DNA from: Chthonomonadaceae bacterium
GTDB lineage: Bacteria; Armatimonadota; Chthonomonadetes; Chthonomonadales; Chthonomonadaceae
Assembly (NCBI GenBank): GCA_025054835.1
Contig: JANWZQ010000092.1
Coordinates: 1 to 55,522, forward strand
Direction: 5' to 3'
Length of the DNA stretch: 55,522 nt
Within the stretch, counting starts at the first letter, position 1. Each line of letters begins with the position of its first letter. This document shows, one piece after another, positions 18,523-26,386 of this stretch. Position numbers and translations under genes: made by a program. The notes under the pieces are model-generated. The model saw only the letters and a program-made list of their open reading frames with translations, searched no databases and had not been told where the DNA came from.

Positions 18523-19623
18523 TCATTGCAGGTGTCCCGGATCCCTCTGAACCGTTGCAGGCAGCAGGTTCTGTGCCCCCAGAAATTCTCGCGCAAATCG
18601 GTACGCCGCCTCCACCGGGCTGACCTGCAGCAGCAGGTTCAGACCAGTGCTGGACCGCAATGCCAGCGTGCCGTACTGCACCACAGGCAGTTGCGGGTTC
18701 CACGCGTGCCGTCGATCCGGCCCTCCGTCCCGCCGTACATACTGCCACGTGTAGTCCACAATCTGACAGTCAGCAGGCGGCGGAACGCTCTCCACAAAGC
18801 GCTCCTGCCCGGCCGTCACAGAGAGGTCCGCATAGGTGATCGCACCGTAAGTGCCTCGTTGATACACGTAGACCCGATCCGGGAAGAAGTACAGCTGCTT
18901 ATCCCCCGCATCCAGACAGTAAGGCGTGTAGTTCGACACGATGCAGGGCGCAGGCGATTGGTGCAACGAGACAGGCCGACGTGCCACGCGTCGAGCTCCC
19001 TTCTCACGTCGGGCTTGCTCCGGCACCAGTACATCGGCTGTGATGCGCCAGAGCCGCGCGCCTTTGCTCAGTGCGGTCAGCGCGCTACTGCGTGCTGCCC
19101 ATTGCTGTCGCGCCGCACTATCCAGTCGGAACAACAGCGGAAAAGCCCTCCGTTGCGCGTCGATCTGCCCGGCGATATACATCAGCAGCAACGTGAATCC
19201 GCCAACCGCCGCGGCAACTACCGGATGGATAGTAATCAGAGCCACCGCGGCCGTCAGGAACCCGGCCACAGCCACGACATTCGTGTAAGCGAACCGGTGC
19301 ACACTCCGGTTCAGGCGCTCCAGCGTGGCCGCAGACGTCGAGTCCACCAGCTGCCCGACGTGCGCGCTGGGTATCGGGAGCTGTGCTTCCAGCACCGGAA
19401 CTGCATTCCCGGAAGCGCGTTGTGCGGAACGAGCGCGCCGGTCAGGGCCACCGATCCGCTGTCGATAGTAGATCCCGTTACCCCCAACGGTCACGTAGGC
19501 GCCTCGCGGGTTCACCGACAATCGGAAGCCCCGTACCCCCCACGACAGCCCTGCACCCGAGCTGGAAAGATTGAGCCGCAACCCGCCGAACAGCCGGATA
19601 GATTTTCTGAAGTACAGCGGCAT
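18523..19623 (-). CDS. DUF4236 domain protein with two membrane helices
   Basis: A 366-aa protein whose first 55 residues (MPLYFRKSIRLFGGLRLNLSSSGAGLSWGVRGFRLSV...) match the DUF4236 family, a small domain of unknown function. A pair of adjacent hydrophobic helices lies near residues 115-160 (VVAVAGFLTAAVALITI; VAAAVGGFTLLLMYIAG). The remaining soluble part resembles a domain that reports or binds at the membrane face (LYFFPDRVYVYQRGTYGAITYADLSV). The start ATG 19623 directly precedes the DUF4236 motif and has a GGAAGGG upstream. It is 29 bp ahead of the sugar-binding protein gene, in the same direction. The function is unknown. Confidence 0.75.
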   Translation of the reverse strand: MPLYFRKSIRLFGGLRLNLSSSGAGLSWGVRGFRLSVNPRGAYVTVGGNGIYYRQRIGGPDRRARSAQRASGNAVPVLEAQLPIPSAHVGQLVDSTSAATLERLNRSVHRFAYTNVVAVAGFLTAAVALITIHPVVAAAVGGFTLLLMYIAGQIDAQRRAFPLLFRLDSAARQQWAARSSALTALSKGARLWRITADVLVPEQARREKGARRVARRPVSLHQSPAPCIVSNYTPYCLDAGDKQLYFFPDRVYVYQRGTYGAITYADLSVTAGQERFVESVPPPADCQIVDYTWQYVRRDGGPDRRHAWNPQLPVVQYGTLALRSSTGLNLLLQVSPVEAAYRFAREFLGAQNLLPATVQRDPGHLQ

Positions 19624-19749
19624 ATGCCTTCCCTTCCTGTCCCCGACGGCTCTACAACCACGGCAACGCACAGCAGGAAAACATGTCTGTCTCACAGAAC
19701 CTGCAACGCACCCCGAACGCCCTTACCACACGGCAGGCAGAATGCGCCC

Positions 19750-20649
19750 ATGAAGCACATTGTGGTTATCCTCAACCCGCAGGCTGGCGGGGGCAGAGCT
19801 GCGGGCCGTCGCGTGGCGATGGAACGCTGGATCGCGGACCATTCCGCACATGCCCTCTGGGAGATCCAGCAGACTGCCGGGCCGGGACATGCCACGGAAC
19901 TGGCCGCACAGGCCATGGAGCGCGGCGCCGACCTCATCGTGGCCGCCGGCGGTGATGGCACGCTGAGTGAAGTGGCCAACGGAGTTGTGGGCGGCCACGT
20001 GCCCGTCGGCCTGCTCCCTCTTGGCACCGGTAACGACTGTGCCCGCCACTTTGGCATCGGAGCGGACCTGCTCTCCGGGTTGCACACGCTCCTGCACGGC
20101 AAGCCGCACCGGGTAGACCTCGGGAGAGCAGGGAACCGCTACTTCATTAACATCGCCGGATGCGGGTTCGACGCGGCGGTCGCCCGGCACGTACGACAGG
20201 GATGGCGCCGATTGCCCGGTACCCTTGCCTACATCGGTGCCGTGCTCCACACCCTCCTGACGTTTACACCGACCTGGATGCGCCTGACTCTGGACGAGAC
20301 GCCCCGGGAGCTGCGTGCACTGATGTGCTCCGTGGCCAACGCCAGCAGCTACGGAGGCGGCATGCGCATTGCCCCGAACGCACGCATGAGTGATGGATTA
20401 CTCGACGTGTGCGTGATCGCAGAGGCCGGGCGCATTGAGTTTCTGCGTACCTTTCCACGCGTGTTCCGCGGCACTCACCTGGATCACCCGAAGGTGCAGA
20501 TCCACCGCGCGCAACGGGTTTACGTGCAGAGTGACCCGCCGGTTCCCGTCCTGATCGACGGGGATGTCTGCGGTCACACGCCCGTGGAATTCCATATCTG
20601 CCCCCGCGCTATTTCGATCCTGATACCACCGGACCGTGACGCTGTATGA
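19750..20649 (+). CDS. YegS/DgkB-type diacylglycerol or lipid kinase
   Basis: A 299-aa member of the DAGK catalytic family. The N-terminal ILNPQAGGGRA loop and the VAAGGDGTLSEVANGV nucleotide-binding motif (GGDGT near residue 70) are clear, as are PLGTGNDCARHFGI and the C-terminal IDGDVCG block. Members phosphorylate diacylglycerol or related lipids at the inner membrane. The open frame extends far upstream, but ATG 19750 starts the conserved domain; the SD is weak. It is divergent from the DUF4236 gene (126 bp between) and its stop is 9 bp from the stop of the converging membrane operon. Confidence 0.88.
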   Translation: MKHIVVILNPQAGGGRAAGRRVAMERWIADHSAHALWEIQQTAGPGHATELAAQAMERGADLIVAAGGDGTLSEVANGVVGGHVPVGLLPLGTGNDCARHFGIGADLLSGLHTLLHGKPHRVDLGRAGNRYFINIAGCGFDAAVARHVRQGWRRLPGTLAYIGAVLHTLLTFTPTWMRLTLDETPRELRALMCSVANASSYGGGMRIAPNARMSDGLLDVCVIAEAGRIEFLRTFPRVFRGTHLDHPKVQIHRAQRVYVQSDPPVPVLIDGDVCGHTPVEFHICPRAISILIPPDRDAV

Positions 20650-20658
20650 ACGGGCCCT

Positions 20659-21441
20659 TCAGATCGCGCCGGTGTCCTCCCCGCGCTCGGCGGCACGCTT
20701 CGAAAGGTAGAGCACCAGACCGGCCAGCCCGATCAGCACCAGAAACATCACCCAGGGTCCCCCGATCTGCGGCCCGAAATCGTTCACCAGAAAGTCCATC
20801 CGATCAATCATCAGAGCCAGTCGCCCCATGATGGTAGAGCCGAAGATCGCTCCGAAGGTGAACATCATCAACCAGCGCCCCAGTTGCGCTGAACGCTTGA
20901 GCACCGGATGCTTCTGCTCAAAAGAGAAGAAGAAGTAGCTCATGACGCAGAGCAGGATCACCATGAAGAGGATATTGTTGAGCGCATCCGACCATGTGAG
21001 CGCAGGCAACGTCTGGCCGTCCGGAGTGGTCACCGGGCCGTGTGGAATGACGGGCTTGAACGAGGTCGGGATCTGTGGCCAGTAGTCGTTCACGAACGCC
21101 TGAAACGCTCTGCCCGACGTCACCCCGAGGAAGAAACCGATGACCAGCCGGGCCAGCCAGTTGTACCGGGGCGAGTAGACGAAGTAGTAGAAGAGCCCGA
21201 TGATCATGACAAAGATGAGCCACCAGTGCCCCCTGTGTACCAGTGGTTCCCACCACTTGGGTTGCAGGGTGTCCGTCCAGACGTTGGCGACCCCGTAGCC
21301 CATGGCCAGCCCGAGGAACAGGTGTTCGAAAAAGCGGTAGATCCGGTTCTCCCGGTAGAGAATGGAGTAGAACCCGAGCGTGCAGATGGCGCCGATCCAG
21401 AGCACCAGCGTATCTTTATGGGTCTCCAGAAACTCGCTCAT
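20659..21441 (-). CDS. unknown 7-helix membrane protein (last gene of a conserved-looking operon)
   Basis: A 260-aa hydrophobic protein with about seven predicted membrane helices, for example near residues 12-30, 36-55, 70-90, 92-112, 150-172, 184-212 and 228-246. I recognise no named family. A soluble loop of about 35 residues (NDYWPQIPTSFKPVIPHGPVT...) lies between helices 4 and 5. The order of helices and the charged patch after helix 5 (SFEQKHPVLKRSAQLGRW) resemble the 273-aa protein two genes upstream, so the two may be paralogues. GGGAGGGG precedes ATG 21441, which overlaps the previous stop by 4 bp (ATGA). Confidence 0.8.
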   Translation of the reverse strand: MSEFLETHKDTLVLWIGAICTLGFYSILYRENRIYRFFEHLFLGLAMGYGVANVWTDTLQPKWWEPLVHRGHWWLIFVMIIGLFYYFVYSPRYNWLARLVIGFFLGVTSGRAFQAFVNDYWPQIPTSFKPVIPHGPVTTPDGQTLPALTWSDALNNILFMVILLCVMSYFFFSFEQKHPVLKRSAQLGRWLMMFTFGAIFGSTIMGRLALMIDRMDFLVNDFGPQIGGPWVMFLVLIGLAGLVLYLSKRAAERGEDTGAI

Positions 21442-22277
21442 AAAGCCCCTCCCTGCGCACGGAGACGGCGTTCCATCACCATGGCCAGATTCCCCAGAAG
21501 GATAAACGTGATCACCAGCAGGTGCGCGGCGTTGGACGAATTCGTCGCACGGGTTCCCTTACCCGGGATGCCCAGCAACCGCTCGTACTCCGTAGCGCCC
21601 GCCAGCCCGGGGATCAACCCGACCAGTTGCCCTGCATCCAGCCGGTTGAAGGCCTCCGGCGCCATGACCGAGGTGGTGCCCAGACCCATCTTCAGTTTGT
21701 AGGGCCCCTGCAGGAACTGAATGTAGGTTTCGTAGGTGGAGGAACCGGTCACATCCAGCAGTAACGCAATGTCGTTGGCGTTCTTGATGCCCTTCATCAC
21801 CTCCAGCTGGCCCAGCGGGTTGCCGTGAATATCCTGCTTGACCGTACCGATGATATCCGGTCCAAACGCTTTAAGGTAGTTCTCCTGATCCACCTTGTAG
21901 CCGAAGTTGACCCAGTGCACGCCCTCCCGGTAGCCGTACTGCTCCTGCAGGCGCAACGCAATGTTCTGCGCCAGTTTCTTGCCCTGCGGGTCAAACGCCA
22001 GCAGGGCAAAGCGCAGCCGCTTGCGCATCAGGTGATGGATCAACGCCTCCGTGTGCGGCCGGCTCTCCCCACGCGTCCCGGCGCCCCAGTCCACTCCCAG
22101 CAGCACGAAACTGCCTTCGGGCAGGCTCTCGATGGTATCGTACAGCCGGCGTGTCGCGGTAGAGACACGGGCAGGCAGCTGGAAGTTGATGAAGAACGGG
22201 GTCACCACCACCAGCATGAGCAAGGCGTAGAGAAAGCGCCGGTCCACCGTCTGTAAGAAGCGCAGTACACGTAGCAC
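21438..22277 (-). CDS. unknown membrane-anchored alpha/beta protein
   Basis: A 279-aa protein with one N-terminal helix (FLYALLMLVVVTPFFINF) and one C-terminal helix (HLLVITFILLGNLAMVM). Between them is a globular domain of about 210 residues with alternating strands and helices, including FVLLGVDWGAG, FALLAFDPQGKK, HWVNFGY and DIALLLDVTGSSTYETYI. The pattern is Rossmann-like and would face the periplasm or cytoplasm depending on topology. No catalytic motif is evident. The start is GTG 22277, with GGGGGAG upstream. It overlaps the next gene by 4 bp and starts 12 bp after the previous stop. The function is unknown. Confidence 0.8.
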   Translation of the reverse strand: MLRVLRFLQTVDRRFLYALLMLVVVTPFFINFQLPARVSTATRRLYDTIESLPEGSFVLLGVDWGAGTRGESRPHTEALIHHLMRKRLRFALLAFDPQGKKLAQNIALRLQEQYGYREGVHWVNFGYKVDQENYLKAFGPDIIGTVKQDIHGNPLGQLEVMKGIKNANDIALLLDVTGSSTYETYIQFLQGPYKLKMGLGTTSVMAPEAFNRLDAGQLVGLIPGLAGATEYERLLGIPGKGTRATNSSNAAHLLVITFILLGNLAMVMERRLRAQGGAL

Positions 22278-22289
22278 CCTGATCTCCCC

Positions 22290-23111
22290 CTACCGTTGAC
22301 TGTCGAAATAGCTCCCGCGCTCCAACCCGAGCCAGATGCGCAGAGCCACCGCCAGACTGCCCACCCCCAGACCGAAGTTAATCGCGCGCACAGCGGGCGT
22401 GTTAGCTTTGGTCAGGATCCAGTCACGCATGACCTCCACGCGGAAGTTGCCCCAGAAAGACTCACTCTGTTCCGGAAGCCAGTTGGTCAGCATCTGCCCG
22501 ACGGTGATCTGCCCGAGCATCACAACCATGGCCGTGATGAGCAGCATGGTCGCCTCCAGCGAACGTACCCGGAACGCCCGGTAGGCCGCGGAGACAATGT
22601 AAAACGCGATGATGGAGAACATCGTCGCATCCAGCGCCTGATAGGCCCCTTCCTGAAGCAGGTAGTAGATGTTCTTGGGGATCGATCCCTCTGGCGCGGT
22701 CTTGTCCAGAATGCCAAAAGTGAGCATCAGGAAAAAGGCGATGAAAAACACCAGGCTGTTCGTCCACCCCGTTGCCCCTTTCAGGATCCTCCGGCCATGT
22801 AGCAGGAACAGGTTGATTACCCCGAGACCTACTGTGAAGCCGGCGATGACGGGCAACGTATCGGCGAAGGGCACCACGTAGGGCGTCAGAAAATTGCCCA
22901 TGCGGTTCGGATCCTGCGGGGTCGGCATGGGAGCCACAGGCAGGAAGAACTCCAGCGCGTAGAACAAGCCCCCGATGAAGGTAGCCGTCAGGATGATCGG
23001 ACGCCGGAAGCGCTGCGGCACGGCCTGCAGAACAGCTACCAGTATCGCGCTCAATACCAGCGAACCGATCACAAACCCCCACCAGGCCGCTCCGGTTTTG
23101 GGAGTGAACAC
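22290..23111 (-). CDS. unknown 7-helix membrane protein
   Basis: A 273-aa protein with about seven membrane helices, the first at residues 8-32 (AWWGFVIGSLVLSAILVAVLQAV) and the last near 245-265. A short loop rich in P/N (PVAPMPTPQDPNRMGNFLTPYVVPF) follows helix 2. It is similar in length and helix spacing to the 260-aa protein two genes downstream. The start is GTG 23111, after AGGAG. No named family is recognised. It lies within the six-gene minus-strand operon, 45 bp after the preceding gene. Confidence 0.8.
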   Translation of the reverse strand: MFTPKTGAAWWGFVIGSLVLSAILVAVLQAVPQRFRRPIILTATFIGGLFYALEFFLPVAPMPTPQDPNRMGNFLTPYVVPFADTLPVIAGFTVGLGVINLFLLHGRRILKGATGWTNSLVFFIAFFLMLTFGILDKTAPEGSIPKNIYYLLQEGAYQALDATMFSIIAFYIVSAAYRAFRVRSLEATMLLITAMVVMLGQITVGQMLTNWLPEQSESFWGNFRVEVMRDWILTKANTPAVRAINFGLGVGSLAVALRIWLGLERGSYFDSQR

Positions 23112-23156
23112 CGTTTCTTCTCCTAACAGTCTCTGCTGCGCCAGCGTATGGTCAGA

Positions 23157-23945
23157 TTATTTGAACAGGTTCGTGAACTGCGTACCGAGAGGGGAGCCCG
23201 TCACCCCGCTGTAGGACACCAGCGCGGTACCGGCCAGCACAATCGCAATCAGGATGCCTTTGGCGATGTCCTGCCCTACCAGACTGCCCAGCGCCGTCGG
23301 CTCGCGCGACAGGTACGCGCTGGCGGCGTAGAACTCGTCACCGATGATCACGTAATCGCAGGCAGCAATGAAAAAGGGGATCTGCGTGGTAGTAGGCGTT
23401 CCAGCGACCTGGATCGCCCCGACCTGTTGCCCGGTCTCCGCCAGGATCAGAGACTCAGCGTAGTAGTAGCCGAACAGGAAGTTGGCCGCGGCTTTCTCAC
23501 GCCAGATCAGTCCGGCGACCGAGGCGGCATAGGCAAACTGGTTGCTGCTGAGGAAGCGCACGTCATCCGGATTATACATCTCCGGACGGCCCTCAGCGGC
23601 ATAGGCATCGCGTACCGCTTCCTGAGTGACGGGTAGCATCTGGGAGTCGAAAACGGGCACGATAGAGCGAGTGCCGAAACGGGCCGAGGAACGAATGATG
23701 TAGGTCACGATGGAGAGCGCCTGTAGCGTGACGATCTCGATCCCGCCCTGTTTGCCTCCGAGCCCGGTCGTACAGACCATCGGGCGCCCCATCTCCGTGG
23801 CCCGACCGATAGCCTCATCGATCGCGGTCAGGCCCTGAATGCGGCGGATGAACAACTGTTTGCGCCGGGCCGTCAGGATCATGACAACGATGATCACACT
23901 CATCAACGGCACGAGTATCCGCACCGTCGTGCTCGCATGTTCCAT
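23157..23945 (-). CDS. unknown membrane protein, possibly DUF6754-like
   Basis: A 262-aa protein with an N-terminal helix (LVPLMSVIIVVMILTA) and a C-terminal helix (ILIAIVLAGTALVSY). The globular middle includes GRPMVCTTGLGGKQGGIEIVTLQ, RFGTRSIVPVFDSQMLPVTQEAVRDAY and IPFFIAACDYVIIGDEFYAASAYLSREP. From memory this looks like the DUF6754 family, a label given to uncharacterised membrane-linked proteins, but I could not verify it. GAGGAGAG precedes ATG 23945 at 4 bases. The preceding small gene runs through its start region in another frame. The protein is the most recognisable member of the operon. Confidence 0.78.
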   Translation of the reverse strand: MEHASTTVRILVPLMSVIIVVMILTARRKQLFIRRIQGLTAIDEAIGRATEMGRPMVCTTGLGGKQGGIEIVTLQALSIVTYIIRSSARFGTRSIVPVFDSQMLPVTQEAVRDAYAAEGRPEMYNPDDVRFLSSNQFAYAASVAGLIWREKAAANFLFGYYYAESLILAETGQQVGAIQVAGTPTTTQIPFFIAACDYVIIGDEFYAASAYLSREPTALGSLVGQDIAKGILIAIVLAGTALVSYSGVTGSPLGTQFTNLFK

Positions 23946-24252
23946 GTTCTCTCCTCATGGTATGATGGGAAGCGCTCATCTGCTCGATACGTTGTATCAA
24001 TCGCTCCACGTTATCCCGGGACTCCAGCAACCTGGCCCACTGTTGCACCCGGTGCGGCCCGAAAAGTGGCACGAGGAACCCGGATCCGAGCAACACCGAC
24101 TGGCTGGCAAGGAAGCAGAGCGGTTTGTGCAACTCCAGAAACCAGATGGCAGGCAGATGCAGTCCGCGCGCATCCACCAACCGCGCCACCTGTTCAATCA
24201 GGGCATCGCGTTCCGCCTCGGGGAGCTCGGCATCCCAGTCAAAGTGCCACAT
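23815..24252 (-). CDS. small unknown protein overlapping the next gene
   Basis: A 145-aa frame whose first ~100 residues look like real protein: HFDWDAELPEAERDALIEQVARLVDARGLHLPAIWFLELHKPLCFLASQSVLLGSGFLVPLFG, then ARLLESRDNVERLIQRIEQ. Short proteins with a similar LELHKPL...SRDNVERLIRRIE pattern are familiar from other phyla, but I cannot name a function. The last ~44 residues (rich in H, D and C) run 131 bp into the following gene in a different frame and look like non-selected sequence. The start ATG 24252 overlaps the previous stop (TGATG), so translation is coupled. Confidence 0.55.
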   Translation of the reverse strand: MWHFDWDAELPEAERDALIEQVARLVDARGLHLPAIWFLELHKPLCFLASQSVLLGSGFLVPLFGPHRVQQWARLLESRDNVERLIQRIEQMSASHHTMRREHGTCEHDGADTRAVDECDHRCHDPDGPAQTVVHPPHSGPDRDR

Positions 24253-24788
24253 CAGGTTGTGTCCTGCCCTTCTTGTTCCCGATGCACCGGCATGTTCGGA
24301 AGGGTTGCAATCAGACCGGGCGCGAACCGCCCGATCGCATCCACCACGGACGCACGGTCACCGGGCTGCCCATCAGGCGCGAAGCGCAACAGGACCCCGC
24401 GAAACGCATCCAACCGTGAAGGAGCTAGCAGAGGCGAGACGAGCAGACTCTGCCGCTCCGGAATCAGGCGCCGGGCCTGCTGCCAGGAGAGCCGCATCCG
24501 GCTGGTGAGCGCGTCGGCCTGTATGCCTTCCGCAGTGATCCGGTAGTGGATCGGGAAAAGATATTCACTGATGGAAGCGACCAGCAGTAACACGGCAACC
24601 ACAGCAGGCAGGAGGTTCTGAAACATCAGATAGACCGCGACGAACCCCAGCAGAAGCGTGGCGCCGACCAGGGGCAGACGGGTGGGATCGCGTCGCAGGA
24701 GGTGCACACGCCATTCCAGCGCCATACCATCCTGCAACATCAGGCAACGTTCATCGGGATACTGTGTGCGCCAGTCACTCTGCAACAT
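24252..24788 (-). CDS. membrane-anchored PH-like domain protein
   Basis: A 178-aa protein. Two adjacent hydrophobic helices (LVGATLLLGFVAVYLMFQNLLPAVVAVLLLVASISEY) are preceded by a polar N-terminus. They are followed by a domain resembling bacterial PH domains (YRITAEGIQADALTSRMRLSWQQARRLIPERQSLLVSPL). That strand-rich layout after two helices is the YdbS/YcxB style. ATG 24788 is the start nearest the conserved part, although the SD is weak. It is the first gene of the six-gene membrane operon and its stop overlaps the next start by one base. The function is unknown. Confidence 0.65.
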   Translation of the reverse strand: MLQSDWRTQYPDERCLMLQDGMALEWRVHLLRRDPTRLPLVGATLLLGFVAVYLMFQNLLPAVVAVLLLVASISEYLFPIHYRITAEGIQADALTSRMRLSWQQARRLIPERQSLLVSPLLAPSRLDAFRGVLLRFAPDGQPGDRASVVDAIGRFAPGLIATLPNMPVHREQEGQDTT

Positions 24789-24908
24789 GGAAACACCCTG
24801 TCTGATGGGCCGTGCGACACCATGCGTCACGCGTGCGCGAACGGCCGGGGAGCGTCTGTGGGCATTGCGTCTCTACACTAAATACCCGAATGAGCAACCA
24901 AAAATCCA

Positions 24909-24937
24909 TTGACACTCCGGGAAATCTTTGGTACACT
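24909..24937 (+). promoter_or_regulatory. consensus promoter of the infC operon
   Basis: TTGACA (24909-24914) and TACACT (24932-24937) are separated by exactly 17 bases. This is a near-consensus housekeeping sigma-70 promoter facing infC. Transcription would start near 24944, leaving a leader of about 77 bases before the infC start. Confidence 0.82.
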
Positions 24938-25020
24938 GTTGCGTCTGACGGCACGGACTATGGCCAAGGTCCGGGCGCGAAACCGGTCGCGTCCGTTGCA
25001 CGGCGTCGGAGGGAGAAGCC

Positions 25021-25644
25021 ATTAACAGAGACTTCCGTGTCAACGAACAACTGTTGCGCGGGCCACGAGAACAGCGACCGCGCGAGGTGCTCGTCATCGA
25101 CGAAGAGGGTCAGAAGCTCGGGATCATGGGGGTGCGCGAGGCGCTGACCCTCGCTCAGGAAAAGGGGCTGGACCTGATTGAAGTATCTCCCAATATGAAC
25201 CCGCCCGTCTGCCGCTTGATGGACTACGGCAAGTACAAGTATGAGCAGGGACGGCGGGAACGAGAGCAGCAACGTAAGAACCGGCATCAGGAAATCAAAA
25301 GCATCAAAATGGGGCCCGCGACGGCAGAACACGACTTTCAGGTGCGTGTACGTCAGGCACTGGAGTTCCTGAAGAAGGGCGATAAAGTCCGGGTTATCGT
25401 GCAGTTCAAAGGCCGCCAGATCACCCACCCGGAGCTGGCCAAGCGTCTCCTGGATCGCATGGTGGAGGCTACTGCAGAGGTTGGTATCGTGGAGAAGCCT
25501 GCGGCCATGGAAGCGCGCATGATGGTGTTGCAACTCACTCCGAAGCCGGAAGCACAACGCTCCGCAGAACCCAGACCGACGCCCTCCAGGCCTGCATCTC
25601 CCCCCCAGCCGGGGCTCTCCGCCGCGCCAAAGGACACAACCTGA
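25021..25644 (+). CDS. infC: translation initiation factor IF-3, with ATT start codon
   Basis: IF-3 binds the 30S subunit, promotes initiator tRNA selection and prevents premature subunit joining. The N-terminal domain starts INRDFRVNEQL, and the linker and C-terminal domain are clear (SPNMNPPVCRLMDYGKYKYEQ; FKGRQITHPELAKRLLDRM). The conserved N-terminus begins at ATT 25021, seven bases after GGAGGG. No ATG/GTG/TTG lies between the SD and that point, so the start is the rare AUU, as in E. coli infC, where it allows IF-3 to repress its own translation. The 207-aa product has a proline-rich tail of about 40 residues beyond the usual end. Confidence 0.95.
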   Translation: MNRDFRVNEQLLRGPREQRPREVLVIDEEGQKLGIMGVREALTLAQEKGLDLIEVSPNMNPPVCRLMDYGKYKYEQGRREREQQRKNRHQEIKSIKMGPATAEHDFQVRVRQALEFLKKGDKVRVIVQFKGRQITHPELAKRLLDRMVEATAEVGIVEKPAAMEARMMVLQLTPKPEAQRSAEPRPTPSRPASPPQPGLSAAPKDTT

Positions 25645-25707
25645 CACGCAACAGAAGTCTTTCTGCGCAGGCGTCGTCAGTGCGTTTCGGGGCTTGTGCC
25701 ACAGTGA

Positions 25708-25740
25708 GAAGCCGGGCGAACCATTCACCCGACTTCTTTT
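25708..25740 (+). terminator. hairpin with T-run between infC and rpmI (possible attenuator)
   Basis: GAAGCCGGGCGA can pair with TCACCCGACTTC (10 of 12 positions) and is followed by TTTT at 25737-25740. It lies in the 150-bp gap between infC and rpmI, ending 54 bp before the rpmI start. It may partly terminate infC transcripts or be an attenuator controlled by L20. Confidence 0.45.
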
Positions 25741-25794
25741 GATGTGTCCCCTGTGATACGCCCCTTGTAGCAGACATAGAAAGTGAAGTGATCC

Positions 25795-25998
25795 ATGAAA
25801 GTCAAGTTGAAGACGCGCAAGACGGTTGTGAAACGCTTCACCCGATCCGCTACCGGCAAGCTGATGCGTGGCAAAACGGGATTGAACCACCTGATGCGCA
25901 AGAAAGATGGCTCCCGTCGTCGCGCCCTGATCGCAGGCGGCGAGCTGTACAAAGGGGATCGCAAGCGCATTCTGAGGATGCTCGGCGAGCCCAGATAG
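25795..25998 (+). CDS. rpmI: 50S ribosomal protein L35
   Basis: A 67-aa basic protein, full length for L35. TRKTVVKRFTRSATGKLMRGKTGLNHLMRKKDGSRRRAL matches the KTxxxxxKRFKxTxxGKxxR...HxxxxKxxxRxR pattern of the family, and the end DRKRILRMLGEPR matches the usual KxIKxMLP tail. It sits in the conserved infC-rpmI-rplT order. The N-terminus MKVKLKT differs from the common MPKMKT. Confidence 0.94.
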   Translation: MKVKLKTRKTVVKRFTRSATGKLMRGKTGLNHLMRKKDGSRRRALIAGGELYKGDRKRILRMLGEPR

Positions 25999-26026
25999 GA
26001 TCCCAGAGGTTGAAAGGAGTTCGGCC

Positions 26027-26386
26027 ATGCCGCGTGTGAAACGTGGGGTCATGGTACATAAGCGGCACCGGAAGGTGCTCGACGCCGCGTCCGGATACTG
26101 GGGCGCAAAACACCGCCTGTTCAAAGCCGCCAATGAGCAGGTGATGAAGTCGGGCAACTACGCCTATCGCGATCGGCGTGCCCGCAAGCGCGATTTCCGG
26201 CGTCTGTGGATCACCCGGATCAGCGCCGCTTGCCGCGCGGAGGGACTGCAGTACTGTCGCTTCATTGAGGGCCTGCACAGGGCCGGTATCGCCCTCGATC
26301 GCAAAGTGATGGCAGAGATGGCTTTTTCCGACCCGGAGGCGTTCCGGCAGCTGATCGCCCGGGCGACCAGCGCACTGAGCGCCTGA
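26027..26386 (+). CDS. rplT: 50S ribosomal protein L20
   Basis: A 119-aa ribosomal protein L20, needed early in 50S assembly and in many bacteria the autogenous repressor of the rpmI-rplT message. It begins MPRVKRGVMVHKRHRKVLDAASGYWGAKH and contains YRDRRARKRDFRRLWITRISAACR, the family signature. GAAAGGAG precedes the ATG. It follows rpmI by 28 bp. Confidence 0.96.
   Translation: MPRVKRGVMVHKRHRKVLDAASGYWGAKHRLFKAANEQVMKSGNYAYRDRRARKRDFRRLWITRISAACRAEGLQYCRFIEGLHRAGIALDRKVMAEMAFSDPEAFRQLIARATSALSA

Noticed and set aside
18526-19749. A long N-terminal extension of the lipid kinase
   Set aside because: The extension is antisense to the DUF4236 gene, is proline/arginine-rich, and has no domain. 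Conserved kinase sequence begins at ATG 19750.
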